Source: Planctomycetota bacterium (GTDB lineage: Bacteria; Planctomycetota; Phycisphaerae; Phycisphaerales; SM1A02). From it: a stretch of DNA of 64,000 nt. The number at the start of each line of letters is the position of its first letter. The stretch's first letter is position 1. The stretch is from positions 62,001-126,000 of the forward strand of contig RFON01000002.1 in NCBI GenBank assembly GCA_009926625.1. The letters are read 5' to 3'. The notes beneath the pieces were generated by a model. It was given only the letters and a program-made list of their open reading frames with translations. It had not been told where the DNA came from and did not search any database. Made by a program: the position numbers and the translations under genes. Shown here one piece after another: positions 7,891 to 15,934 of this stretch.

Positions 7891-8721
7891 ATGACAACAA
7901 CTTCGCAGGGCGAGAGCAAGTTGTTTCGCGAGCGAGCGATGCAAGCGGTGGGCGGTCGAAACCGACTCAACACGCTGAGCCCGGTTGTTTCGCCGAGGCT
8001 ATGGGTCTTTGCAGCGGCGCTCGGATTCCTCGTCGCTTCGGTGATCGCCTGGGGATTCCTCGGCGATGTGCCCGTTGCGGTCTTCGGTACGGGAGTGTTT
8101 CTCAAGGGGGAACGCATCACAGCGCTCGTCGCTCCTCTTGATGGGCAAGTTTCCGCGGTGCTGAAACAGGTCGGCGACGAAGTGAAGGCGGGCGAGCCGA
8201 TCGTTCGAGTGCGGAGTCAAGAAGCCCAAGGCGTCCAGGTCCTTGAGGGGGTGGTCACGGCCGCGGAGGCGGGTCGCGTGACTTCGCTGGGTGTTGTTCT
8301 CGGCGATGCCGTACGCGACGGTCAACATGTGTGCGCAGTGGTCGTTGGTCGAGAGCAGCTGCGCTGTGTCGCGTTTCTCCCGCTGGGGGATGCAAAGCTG
8401 ATCGAACCGCAGTTCGATGCGCTCCTGCATTTCGTGACGCGTACCGCAGGCACCGATGGCGAGGCTCGCGGCAAGGTGGTTGCGGTCGAGTCTTTCATGA
8501 CCACTGGCGAGCGCATTTTTCAACGCGTGCCGAACGCGGACTTTGTGCGAATGGTTCAGGAACGGTTCGGCACCGTGTGCGAGGTGGAGGTCGAGGTGCA
8601 GGAGTCGACGCTGTCTGATGCAGTCCGCACCGGCGTCCCCTGCGACATCGAGATCATCGTGGACCATGTACGCCCAGTGGAACTGGTGTTTCCGGGACTT
8701 CGATCCAAGTCGAAGCGATGA
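7891..8721 (+). CDS. NHLM-type bacteriocin system secretion (HlyD-like) protein
   Basis: A 276-residue membrane-fusion protein. After a short cytosolic start there is one membrane helix (LWVFAAALGFLVASVIAWGFLG, about residues 37-58), then a split lipoyl/barrel-sandwich domain with LVAPLDGQVSAVLKQVGDEVKAGEPIVRV. No long coiled-coil hairpin is present, and the length is short for HlyD, both typical of the NHLM (nitrile hydratase leader microcin) export subfamily. It should link the inner-membrane peptide exporters to the periplasm. Its stop overlaps the start of the next gene by 4 bases, so the three transport genes form one unit. Confidence 0.82.
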   Translation: MTTTSQGESKLFRERAMQAVGGRNRLNTLSPVVSPRLWVFAAALGFLVASVIAWGFLGDVPVAVFGTGVFLKGERITALVAPLDGQVSAVLKQVGDEVKAGEPIVRVRSQEAQGVQVLEGVVTAAEAGRVTSLGVVLGDAVRDGQHVCAVVVGREQLRCVAFLPLGDAKLIEPQFDALLHFVTRTAGTDGEARGKVVAVESFMTTGERIFQRVPNADFVRMVQERFGTVCEVEVEVQESTLSDAVRTGVPCDIEIIVDHVRPVELVFPGLRSKSKR

Positions 8722-10952
8722 GCGAGGCGAGCACAGAGCCCGAGTCCGAGGTGGAGCCCGAGGCACCGCCGCCTCAGCCGTCGCTGCCGGGAGGGCCGCC
8801 GCGCCGAGTTCGTTGCCCGACGGTGATGCAGGTCGTCGCGGCGGAATGCGGCGCCGCGAGCTTGTGCAGTGTGCTGGGCCATTTTCGGGCGTATCGACCG
8901 CTTGAAGAGGTTCGTGAAGCGGTCGGCGTCGACCGCGATGGATCGAACGCGCGCCGAATTGCGAGTGCGGCTCGGCACTTCGGGCTTGAGGTCGAGGGGA
9001 TCAAGTGCGAGGTCGACGGCTTCGATGATGTGAAGCTGCCCGCGATCCTCTTCTGGGGACTCAATCACTTCGTCGTGCTCGAGGGATGGAACGCGCGCGA
9101 GTTCCTCCTGATGGATCCGGCGACGGGTCGGCGTGCGGTCAGTCCGCAAGAGTTCGACGAGGAGTTCAGCGGCGTCGTGTTGAATGTGCAGCCGAGTGAG
9201 CAGTTCGTGCCATCGGGCGGACCGCCATCGGCGTTGAAGCTCGTGGTTGACTGGATGCGGGGTTCGGGTTCCGCCGTCTGGCTCAGCGTGCTCCTTGGAT
9301 TGCTGCTCGCGGTTCCGATGGTGACGGTTCCGGGCCTGGCAGCTGCGTTCATCGATCAGGTGCTGTCGGACCAGCGCGACGGATGGACCTTGTCGCTTGT
9401 CGGAGTCGCCGTGGGCGCGATGGTCGTGGAGGCGATCCTGCTGCTGCTTCAGCGCAACCTGCTCGCGCAAGTGGAACAGCAGCTCTCGCTCGAGCGCAGC
9501 GTGGACTTCCTGCGCCAGATCTTCCGCCTCCCGTCGACCTTCTTCGGACAGCGGTATCCAGGCGACATCGCCGAGCGCGTCACCGCGAATGATCAGGTGG
9601 CGTCGATGCTCGCCTCCCAGTTTGCCCCCGCGATCGTGCAGGTGCTGACGCTGATGGCATTCCTGATCGCGATTTCGCTGATCAGCACCACGATGGGGAT
9701 CATCGCGTTCTTCGCGGTTTCAGCGACGATCACGATCCTCGTTCTCGCCGCGCGCGCTCGCGTCGATCAAGCGACGGCGCTCTCGCAGCAGGAAGGCATG
9801 AAGCAGGGTGCCATCGTGGCGGGACTCATCACGCTCGAGTCGCTCAAGGCGGGAGGGCGTGAGTCGGACTTCTTTGCGCGCTCCATGGGTTTCACTGCGC
9901 GTGTCGCCTCGGCTCGGCAGCGCGCCGCACTGTTGTCGAACATGGTCAGCATCGTGCCGTCGTGGCTGCAGTCGGTGGTGGTCTCCGCCATCGTGCTTGG
10001 CGTCGGCGGGCTGCAGGTGATGGACGGGGAAATCTCCATCGGCACGCTGCTCGCGCTGCAGATCCTAGTGATGGGATTCATGTCTCCCGTGACGCAGTTG
10101 GCGGAGTTGCTGCGGGAAATCCAGACGGTGCGCGCCGATCTCGGCAGGCTCGACGACGTGATGTGCCATGCAACGGATCCGCTTGCGTCGGAACCGGATG
10201 TCGACCACACAGCGGACATCGAGTATGCCGCGGGGCAACTCGAACTGCGCAGCATCACCTTCGGCTACGGCCACGGGCAGGCACCGCTGCTGAAGGACTT
10301 CTCGCTGACGGTGCGACCAGGTGGCCGCGTGGCGATCGTCGGCGGAACGGGTTCTGGCAAGTCCACCGTTTCGCGACTGGCTGCCGGGCTCTTGGAACCG
10401 TGGGACGGCGAGGTTCTGCTCGACGGTTTCCCGCTTCGCAGTGTGCCGCGCCACATCCGTGCGGCGAGCCTTTCGACGGTCTTTCAGCGTCCGTCGTTCT
10501 TCGAGGGCTCGATTCGTGAGAACCTCTCCCTGTGGAATCCCGACATTCCCGATGCATGGCTGCTCGAGGCGCTCGACGATGCCCAGCTCACGGCGGTGAT
10601 CAATTCGCGCGGCGGTCTCGATCATCCAGTGGCCGAAGGCGCGTCCAACTTTTCTGGGGGTGAGGCGCAGCGGCTCGACATCGCCCGCGCGCTGTGTCGT
10701 CGACCCGCTGTGGTCATCCTCGACGAGGCAACCAGCGCACTTGACCCGACCACGGAGCTCGCCATCGATGCAGCGCTGAGGCGCCGCGGAACGACCTGCC
10801 TGGTGGTGGCACATCGGCTCAGCACCATTCGAGATGCGGATGAAATCGTCGTGATGGATCAAGGCGAAGTCGTCGAACGCGGGACGCACGAGGACTTGCT
10901 GGCTCGGCGCGGGCGCTACCACGAGTTGATCACGGGAGAGTCGCACGCATGA
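8718..10952 (+). CDS. NHLM-type C39 peptidase / ABC exporter
   Basis: A 744-residue fusion. Residues 1-30 are Pro/Glu-rich and probably disordered. A C39 cysteine peptidase follows, with Cys44 in AAECGAASLC, His117 in WGLNHFVVLEGW and Asp133 in LMDPATG; it should cut after a double glycine. Next come six membrane helices (about 180-470) and an ABC domain with Walker A GGTGSGKST, signature NFSGGEAQR, Walker B VVILDEATSALD and the H-loop AHRLST. All catalytic residues are intact, so it is probably an active peptide exporter that removes leader peptides. It overlaps both neighbours by 4 bases. Its likely cargo is the double-glycine peptide at 13781-13930. Confidence 0.92.
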   Translation: MSEASTEPESEVEPEAPPPQPSLPGGPPRRVRCPTVMQVVAAECGAASLCSVLGHFRAYRPLEEVREAVGVDRDGSNARRIASAARHFGLEVEGIKCEVDGFDDVKLPAILFWGLNHFVVLEGWNAREFLLMDPATGRRAVSPQEFDEEFSGVVLNVQPSEQFVPSGGPPSALKLVVDWMRGSGSAVWLSVLLGLLLAVPMVTVPGLAAAFIDQVLSDQRDGWTLSLVGVAVGAMVVEAILLLLQRNLLAQVEQQLSLERSVDFLRQIFRLPSTFFGQRYPGDIAERVTANDQVASMLASQFAPAIVQVLTLMAFLIAISLISTTMGIIAFFAVSATITILVLAARARVDQATALSQQEGMKQGAIVAGLITLESLKAGGRESDFFARSMGFTARVASARQRAALLSNMVSIVPSWLQSVVVSAIVLGVGGLQVMDGEISIGTLLALQILVMGFMSPVTQLAELLREIQTVRADLGRLDDVMCHATDPLASEPDVDHTADIEYAAGQLELRSITFGYGHGQAPLLKDFSLTVRPGGRVAIVGGTGSGKSTVSRLAAGLLEPWDGEVLLDGFPLRSVPRHIRAASLSTVFQRPSFFEGSIRENLSLWNPDIPDAWLLEALDDAQLTAVINSRGGLDHPVAEGASNFSGGEAQRLDIARALCRRPAVVILDEATSALDPTTELAIDAALRRRGTTCLVVAHRLSTIRDADEIVVMDQGEVVERGTHEDLLARRGRYHELITGESHA

Positions 10953-13642
10953 GCATTGCCGCGACGGACTACGCGGCGGTGTTCGCCGCGCTCGGTGGGG
11001 AACGGCATGCTGCGGATCGACGCAGTGGCGTTCCCATGCGTGACGACTCCATCGTGGTCCTGCTCTCTGGCTCCGTGCAGGTGTTCGCGTATCGCAAGGG
11101 ACATCGGCGTCGCCACCGCATCGGTGAACTGCTGCCGGGTTCCGCGGTGCAAGGGCCTGTGTTTCCTGTCGACCTGATTCCCGAGTCGACCGCGGAGTTC
11201 CTGCGATTGCCCGCCGGCGCGCTCGCGGCTGCCGCATCGCATGGCCCCGCGGCGGAGGCGCTTCGGCAAGGGTTCGCGAAGACGCTCGCGGGGTGTGGTG
11301 GAACGCTGAGTCCGAAGGTGTCGCTCGCCGATGCGGCGAAGCGCGTGACCGAGGAGCTTGAGCGCCGCGGGCAATCGACCTCGGAAGCGGCGTATGCGCG
11401 TCACATGCGTCGATTGGTCGATGTCGCAAGCGGATCGTTGGCGTTCGAGCAGCGCATCCAATCGCTCGTGACGACTCGGACGGGTCCACGCTGGATGTAC
11501 CAGCCAGATTCGCGCCTTCCTCCTGTGGTGAGGGCGTGCATTCAGCTGGCGGTCATGATGGGTTACGAGCCCGACGCCGTTCCGACTCGTATCCCGCGAG
11601 ATGTGACGAGAAAGACCGAGCAGACCTTCGCACATGTTGCGGGACTGGGGATCCGAACGGTCTTTCTCGACCCTGGTTGGTGGTTGCAGGACATCGGTTC
11701 CGTCTTGGCGTTCCGCGCCGAAGATCAGGCACCCGTCGCGGTGTTGGCAACGCCGCAGGGGCTGAAGGCGTTCGTTCACTCCTCAGGCGCGATCGCAGGT
11801 CCGTTCACGGTGGACGAGGCGTTTGCATCCACGCTCGCCAAGTCTGCATCGCAGTTCCACGCAACGCTCGGACCACAGCGCATCAGCGTCTGGAAGTTCC
11901 TGCGCTTCATCGCGAAGGGATCGGAACACGATTTCCTGCTCGCGTTCATCATGGCCGGACTCGGTGTCCTCGTGAGCCTGGCGATTCCCGTTGGAACGGG
12001 TCTGCTCATCTCCCGCGTGATCCCAAGTGAGAATCACTGGGGGCTGCTGTTCATCGGCATGGTGCTGCTCGCGACGACGGTCACCTCCGCCGCCTGCTCG
12101 TTTGTCGTGTCGAATCTCCTCCTCCGCGCCGAGACACGCATGGACGGACGCGCGCTTGGTGGCATTCTCGACCGTTGCCTCCGGATGCCCGTCGAGGCGT
12201 TCCGCACGTTCACCAGCGGAGATCTCGCCGACCGAATCCTGTCGGTCGGCAACATGCAGCAACTGCTTTCGGGCTCAGCCGTGGCGGCGATCATGGCAGG
12301 CGTGTTCTCGGTGGTGTACCTCTCGGTGATGGCCGCGGTCGATTCGCAGGCGGCGGTCGTCGGGTTCGCGTTCATGGTGATCGCGGTGCTCGTCAGCGTG
12401 CTCATCAGCCTGAAGCGTGCGCAGCTCTCGATGCAATCGATGGAGTCGCAGGGCGGACTCTCGACGGTGATGCTGCAGTACATCGGTGGAATCGACGCGC
12501 TGCGGGGGGCGGCATCGGACCAGTTCGCCGTACTCCGATGGCTCGAGAAGTTCCGTGTCGTTCGGACATTCTCCATGCGCATCCACCGCCTCGACCGCTT
12601 TTACGAGGTGTTTTCCGCAGGGTTCCCAGTGCTGTGCACGACGCTCTTCTGGATCATCTTCTCGCAGCGTTTCGCGTCGCCAGACACATTCGAGAGCTCG
12701 CCCATCGATGCCCCGGTTCGTGTGGCGCAGTTCGTGATGTTCACTGCTGCATTCAGTGCTGCACTGTTTTCCGTGCTCGATGTCGGCACGCGCTTGGGGG
12801 ATCTCGCGCTCCTGCAGTCCACATTCCGCCGCATCAGGCCGATTCTCGATGCCGAGGTGGAGTCGTCAGGCGAGCGCGAAGTGCCCGGTGTGATCTCCGG
12901 CCAAATCACGATTGCGGATGTGCGGTTCGCGTACCCGGGAAGCGCGAACGAGATCCTGTCTGGTGTCAGCATCCGCATCGAAGCGGGGGAGAGTGTTGCC
13001 GTCGTCGGTCCGAGTGGAAGCGGGAAGTCGACGCTCCTGCAACTCGTGCTCGGGCTTCGCAAGCCAACAAGCGGCAATGTGCTGCTCGACGGAAAGGACC
13101 TTGATCGCCTCGACCTCGTTTCGGTTCGGCGGCAGATTGGTGCAGTGGTGCAGAACACGCGCATCGTGCCAGGCGCCATCCTCGAGAACATCGTCGGAAG
13201 CACGCTGCATGGCGTCGACGACGCACAGCGCGCGCTCGAGGCGGCGGGGTTTGCGGACGAAGTCGAGCGGATGCCGATGGGTGTTCACACCTATGTGACC
13301 GACCAAACGCTCTCTGGTGGACAGTTGCAGAAGTTGCTCATTGCGCGCGCACTGGTGGCGCGTCCCAAGATTCTCGTCTTTGACGAGGCTACGAGTGCGC
13401 TCGATGAGATCTCGCAGGCGCAGGTGGTGGCGAGCCTCGAGGGACTTCGCGCGACCCGCATCATCGTCGCGCATCGCCTGAGCACGGTGCGATCGTGCGA
13501 TCGGATCTTCGTCATGGACGCGGGGCGCGTCGTCCAGGTGGGAACCTTTGACGATTTGGTGCGGGTGGAGGGACGCTTCCGCGAGATGGCGCGGCGACAG
13601 ATGCTCGATGTGCCCCCCGCGATTGGCCCAGCGATCCAATAG
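10949..13642 (+). CDS. NHLM-type second ABC transporter with N-terminal cNMP-like domain
   Basis: An 897-residue protein. The first 110 residues resemble a jelly-roll cyclic-nucleotide-like domain (DDSIVVLLSGSVQVFAYRKG, IGELLPGSAVQGPVF), and a degenerate substrate-binding region follows. The membrane domain starts near residue 325 and contains FLLAFIMAGLGVLVSLAIPVG. The ABC domain has GPSGSGKST, LSGGQLQKLLIARAL, ILVFDEATSALDE and AHRLSTVRS. This matches the second, peptidase-free ABC protein of NHLM systems, which pairs with the C39 protein. Whether the N-domain binds a nucleotide is unknown; in the family it is thought to be regulatory. Confidence 0.88.
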   Translation: MSIAATDYAAVFAALGGERHAADRRSGVPMRDDSIVVLLSGSVQVFAYRKGHRRRHRIGELLPGSAVQGPVFPVDLIPESTAEFLRLPAGALAAAASHGPAAEALRQGFAKTLAGCGGTLSPKVSLADAAKRVTEELERRGQSTSEAAYARHMRRLVDVASGSLAFEQRIQSLVTTRTGPRWMYQPDSRLPPVVRACIQLAVMMGYEPDAVPTRIPRDVTRKTEQTFAHVAGLGIRTVFLDPGWWLQDIGSVLAFRAEDQAPVAVLATPQGLKAFVHSSGAIAGPFTVDEAFASTLAKSASQFHATLGPQRISVWKFLRFIAKGSEHDFLLAFIMAGLGVLVSLAIPVGTGLLISRVIPSENHWGLLFIGMVLLATTVTSAACSFVVSNLLLRAETRMDGRALGGILDRCLRMPVEAFRTFTSGDLADRILSVGNMQQLLSGSAVAAIMAGVFSVVYLSVMAAVDSQAAVVGFAFMVIAVLVSVLISLKRAQLSMQSMESQGGLSTVMLQYIGGIDALRGAASDQFAVLRWLEKFRVVRTFSMRIHRLDRFYEVFSAGFPVLCTTLFWIIFSQRFASPDTFESSPIDAPVRVAQFVMFTAAFSAALFSVLDVGTRLGDLALLQSTFRRIRPILDAEVESSGEREVPGVISGQITIADVRFAYPGSANEILSGVSIRIEAGESVAVVGPSGSGKSTLLQLVLGLRKPTSGNVLLDGKDLDRLDLVSVRRQIGAVVQNTRIVPGAILENIVGSTLHGVDDAQRALEAAGFADEVERMPMGVHTYVTDQTLSGGQLQKLLIARALVARPKILVFDEATSALDEISQAQVVASLEGLRATRIIVAHRLSTVRSCDRIFVMDAGRVVQVGTFDDLVRVEGRFREMARRQMLDVPPAIGPAIQ

Positions 13643-13780
13643 CGATCCAAGAGCCATCCGGTGAAGACCGATGTCGACCGATGAAAAAGCGATCGGCGGC
13701 CGTTCAGGAGCAGAGAACGGTCACCGACCGCGTGGTCATTCACCGAAGCCGGTCAGAAGCCGGTCGGAGACGGGCGCAGA

Positions 13781-13930
13781 TCAGCGCTTTGGAGTCCGCG
13801 CTTGTCGGGCGGCGGTCGAGTTGCGAGAGACGCGGCTGGCGCCGCCTCCACTCGCCTTCTCGAGATCAGCGTCCGAAAGCTTGGTGGACTTGGTCGTTGT
13901 CTTCGTCGAGTTCGCTGGCTTCGATGACAT
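13781..13930 (-). CDS. Double-glycine leader peptide precursor, probable NHLM cargo
   Basis: A 49-residue peptide. Residues 1-17 are rich in Ser, Thr and Lys; residues 18-29 read LSDADLEKASGG, which fits a C39 leader exactly (Leu -12, Asp -8, Leu -7, Ala -4, Gly -2, Gly -1). Cleavage there would free the 20-residue core GASRVSRNSTAARQARTPKR, with five Arg, one Lys, no acidic or aromatic residue and no Cys. A good AAGGGA Shine-Dalgarno lies 7 bases before the ATG. The gene faces the exporter operon, ending 138 bases from its last gene. I see no lanthionine, heterocycle or radical-SAM enzyme nearby, so the product may be exported unmodified. Function (bacteriocin, signal or surface peptide) is unknown. 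Confidence 0.75.
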   Translation of the reverse strand: MSSKPANSTKTTTKSTKLSDADLEKASGGGASRVSRNSTAARQARTPKR

Positions 13931-13960
13931 GATGTTTCCCTTCAAGAGCGTCGAGCGCAC

Positions 13961-14015
13961 TTGGCATACGCATCCAAGGCACTGAACGACCGAACCGTAC
14001 GATACAGTTGGCATA
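13961..14015. repeat. Paired TTGGCATA direct repeat between peptide gene and asd
   Basis: TTGGCATA occurs at 13961-13968 and 14008-14015, 47 bases apart, in the short divergent region. Read on the minus strand the match extends to TATGCCAAnTG. It could be a binding site for a regulator of the peptide gene. Confidence 0.4.
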
Positions 14016-14040
14016 TGGCAAGCAGATTTGAGGATTTCTG

Positions 14041-15084
14041 TTGAATCCCAAGGCGCTGCTTGGATCCGGTCCTTTTGCCGTTGTTGGGGCGACGGGCGCG
14101 GTCGGCTGCGAGTTCTTGAGGATTCTGCAGGAATCAGGGGGATCGCTCGATGGGCTGCGCCTCTTCGCAAGCCCCCGATCGTCCGGCAAGTCGGTGGGCA
14201 TCGGGGGGCGGGAGGTGGTGGTGGAGCCGCTGCACGATGGCTGCTTCCGTGGAACGCAAGTCGTGTTCTTCTCCGCCGGCAAGGGGATCTCGCGCGAATG
14301 GGCTCCGCGGGCTGTTCGCGAGGGAGCTTGGGCGATCGACAACTCAAGTGCGTTCCGAATGGATCCCCTCGTGCCGCTGGTGATCCCCGAGGTCAACGGC
14401 GCCGTGCTTGATCGGTGTCGTACGCCTTGCATTGTTGCCGTGCCGAACTGCTCGACCATCCTCGCACTCGTCGCGGTGACGCCACTGCACCGCGCGGCGC
14501 GCGTTCGGCGGATGGTGGTATCGACCTACCAAGCCGTCAGCGGCGCTGGCGCAGCGGCCATGCGCGAACTTGAACAGCAGGCGCGCGATTTCGCTGCGAG
14601 CAAGCCACTCGACATGAGCGTGTTTGGACGCCAGTGTCTCTTCAACTGCTTCTCGCACAACAGCGCCATCGGTGCGGATGGATACAACGAAGAGGAGGCG
14701 AAGCTGCTCCACGAGTCCCGTCGCATCTGGGACGATCCGCAGCTGCGTGTGACCGCCACCTGCGTGCGTGTCCCCGTGCTTCGCGCGCACTGCGAGTCGA
14801 TTGCGCTCGAGTTTGAACGACCCCTTGCCGAGGCGCATGCTCGCGCGCTGCTGGCGGACGCGCCAGGTGTTGAAGTGGTCGATGATCGGGACGGCAATTG
14901 CTTCCCCGAACCGCTTGCGGCCGCAGGGCGCGATCCCGTCCTTGTTGGGCGAATTCGTGCGGATTGGAGCTTGGATTCGGGGATGGGACTGCAACTGTTC
15001 GTAGCGGGTGATCAGATCCGCATCGGAGCGGCGCTGACCGGGTGGCGCATCGCCGAACGGCTTGCTCCAGTGATCTGCGGCTGA
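14041..15084 (+). CDS. asd: Aspartate-semialdehyde dehydrogenase
   Basis: A 347-residue enzyme that reduces aspartyl phosphate to aspartate semialdehyde for lysine/diaminopimelate, threonine and methionine synthesis. Seen: the NADP-binding loop VVGATGAVGCEFLRIL, VVFFSAGKG, the active-site Cys in IVAVPNCSTI, the segment STYQAVSGAGAAAM, and the C-terminal LQLFVAGDQIRIGAALTGWRIAE. The start is a TTG at 14041; GAGGA lies 7 bases upstream, and the nucleotide-binding motif begins 10 residues later, so this rare start is well supported. It diverges from the double-glycine peptide gene. Confidence 0.95.
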   Translation: MNPKALLGSGPFAVVGATGAVGCEFLRILQESGGSLDGLRLFASPRSSGKSVGIGGREVVVEPLHDGCFRGTQVVFFSAGKGISREWAPRAVREGAWAIDNSSAFRMDPLVPLVIPEVNGAVLDRCRTPCIVAVPNCSTILALVAVTPLHRAARVRRMVVSTYQAVSGAGAAAMRELEQQARDFAASKPLDMSVFGRQCLFNCFSHNSAIGADGYNEEEAKLLHESRRIWDDPQLRVTATCVRVPVLRAHCESIALEFERPLAEAHARALLADAPGVEVVDDRDGNCFPEPLAAAGRDPVLVGRIRADWSLDSGMGLQLFVAGDQIRIGAALTGWRIAERLAPVICG

Positions 15085-15097
15085 TGGCGAACGATCT

Positions 15098-15117
15098 CCC
15101 GCGACGGAAATCGCGGG
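15098..15117. terminator. Hairpin between convergent asd and trpC
   Basis: CCCGCGA and TCGCGGG form a perfect 7-bp stem with a 6-base loop, in the 43-base gap between two converging genes. There is no T-run; it may stop transcription from both sides. Confidence 0.5.
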
Positions 15118-15127
15118 CGCGCTGCGT

Positions 15128-15934
15128 TCACGCGGTCATGTCGCGAAGCGCCACCCCTGGGTCTGGTTGGCGCAGCAGGTGCTCGCCCACGAGCACGATG
15201 TGGATGCCGTGCTCGCGAAGTCGACGCAGGTCGTCCCCCGATGTGATGCCGGACTCGCTGACGAGCACGCGTGTGTCCTCGACCAACTCAGCAAGGCGGA
15301 AGGAGTGGTGGAGGTCCGTCTTCATCGTGCGGAGATTGCGGTTGTTGATGCCGAGCAACGAGTACCCCGCGTGGGGAAAGCCGACATGCTGCATCGCGCG
15401 GCAGAGGTTCTCCGCGTCATGCACTTCGAGCAGCGTGGTCATCCCGAGCTCAACGCTGAGGATCTGGTAGTCGATGATTTCGCTCTCCCGCAGCGCTTCG
15501 GCGATCAGCAGGATCGCATCGGCACCTGCGGCGCGCGACTCCCAGATCTGATAGGGATCGACGATGAAGTCCTTTCGCAGTACGGGCAGGGGGACCGCAT
15601 CTCGCACCGCATGGATGAACTCCAGCCGCCCGCCAAAGTCCACCTCGTCCGTGAGGCAAGAGATCGCAGCAGCGCCGGCAGCGTGATACTTTCGCGCGAT
15701 GGCGACGGGATCGAAGTCCTCCCGGATCAATCCAGCGCTGGGGCTGGAGCGCTTGATCTCCGCGATGACGCGCGTTCGCGAGGCCTTGCCCCGATCCACC
15801 ACCGCTTGGAAGAAGTTTCGCGGACGACCCAGTTCGGCAATCTGCTCGCGCAGTTGTTCGAGCGGCACGGTCGACTGCGCCGCCTTCACTTCGGCACGCT
15901 TCCGTCGCAGGATGCTCTTGAGCCTGTCGTTCAT
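15128..15934 (-). CDS. trpC: Indole-3-glycerol phosphate synthase
   Basis: A 268-residue TIM-barrel enzyme of tryptophan synthesis, converting CdRP to indole-3-glycerol phosphate. Seen: RLKSILRRKRAEVKAAQ at the N-terminus, VIAEIKRSSPSAGLI (catalytic Lys), LTDEVDFGGRLEFI, PVLRKDFIVDPYQIWESRAAGADAILLI, LLEVHDAENL, GINNRNLRTM and VSESGITS. All canonical motifs are present. It is a lone trp gene here. Its start at 15934 lies inside the possible 5' end of the divergent CPBP gene. Confidence 0.95.
   Translation of the reverse strand: MNDRLKSILRRKRAEVKAAQSTVPLEQLREQIAELGRPRNFFQAVVDRGKASRTRVIAEIKRSSPSAGLIREDFDPVAIARKYHAAGAAAISCLTDEVDFGGRLEFIHAVRDAVPLPVLRKDFIVDPYQIWESRAAGADAILLIAEALRESEIIDYQILSVELGMTTLLEVHDAENLCRAMQHVGFPHAGYSLLGINNRNLRTMKTDLHHSFRLAELVEDTRVLVSESGITSGDDLRRLREHGIHIVLVGEHLLRQPDPGVALRDMTA

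Noticed and set aside
10065-11489. Antisense open frame of 474 residues across the two NHLM ABC genes
   Set aside because: Both ABC genes are intact with all motifs in the other strand; the antisense product is low-complexity Arg/His-rich.
13724-13767. CCGACC/GGTCGG inverted repeat between the NHLM operon and the peptide gene
   Set aside because: Six-base arms with a 32-base loop and no T-run are too weak for a terminator call; related CCGGTC words nearby look like chance in GC-rich DNA.
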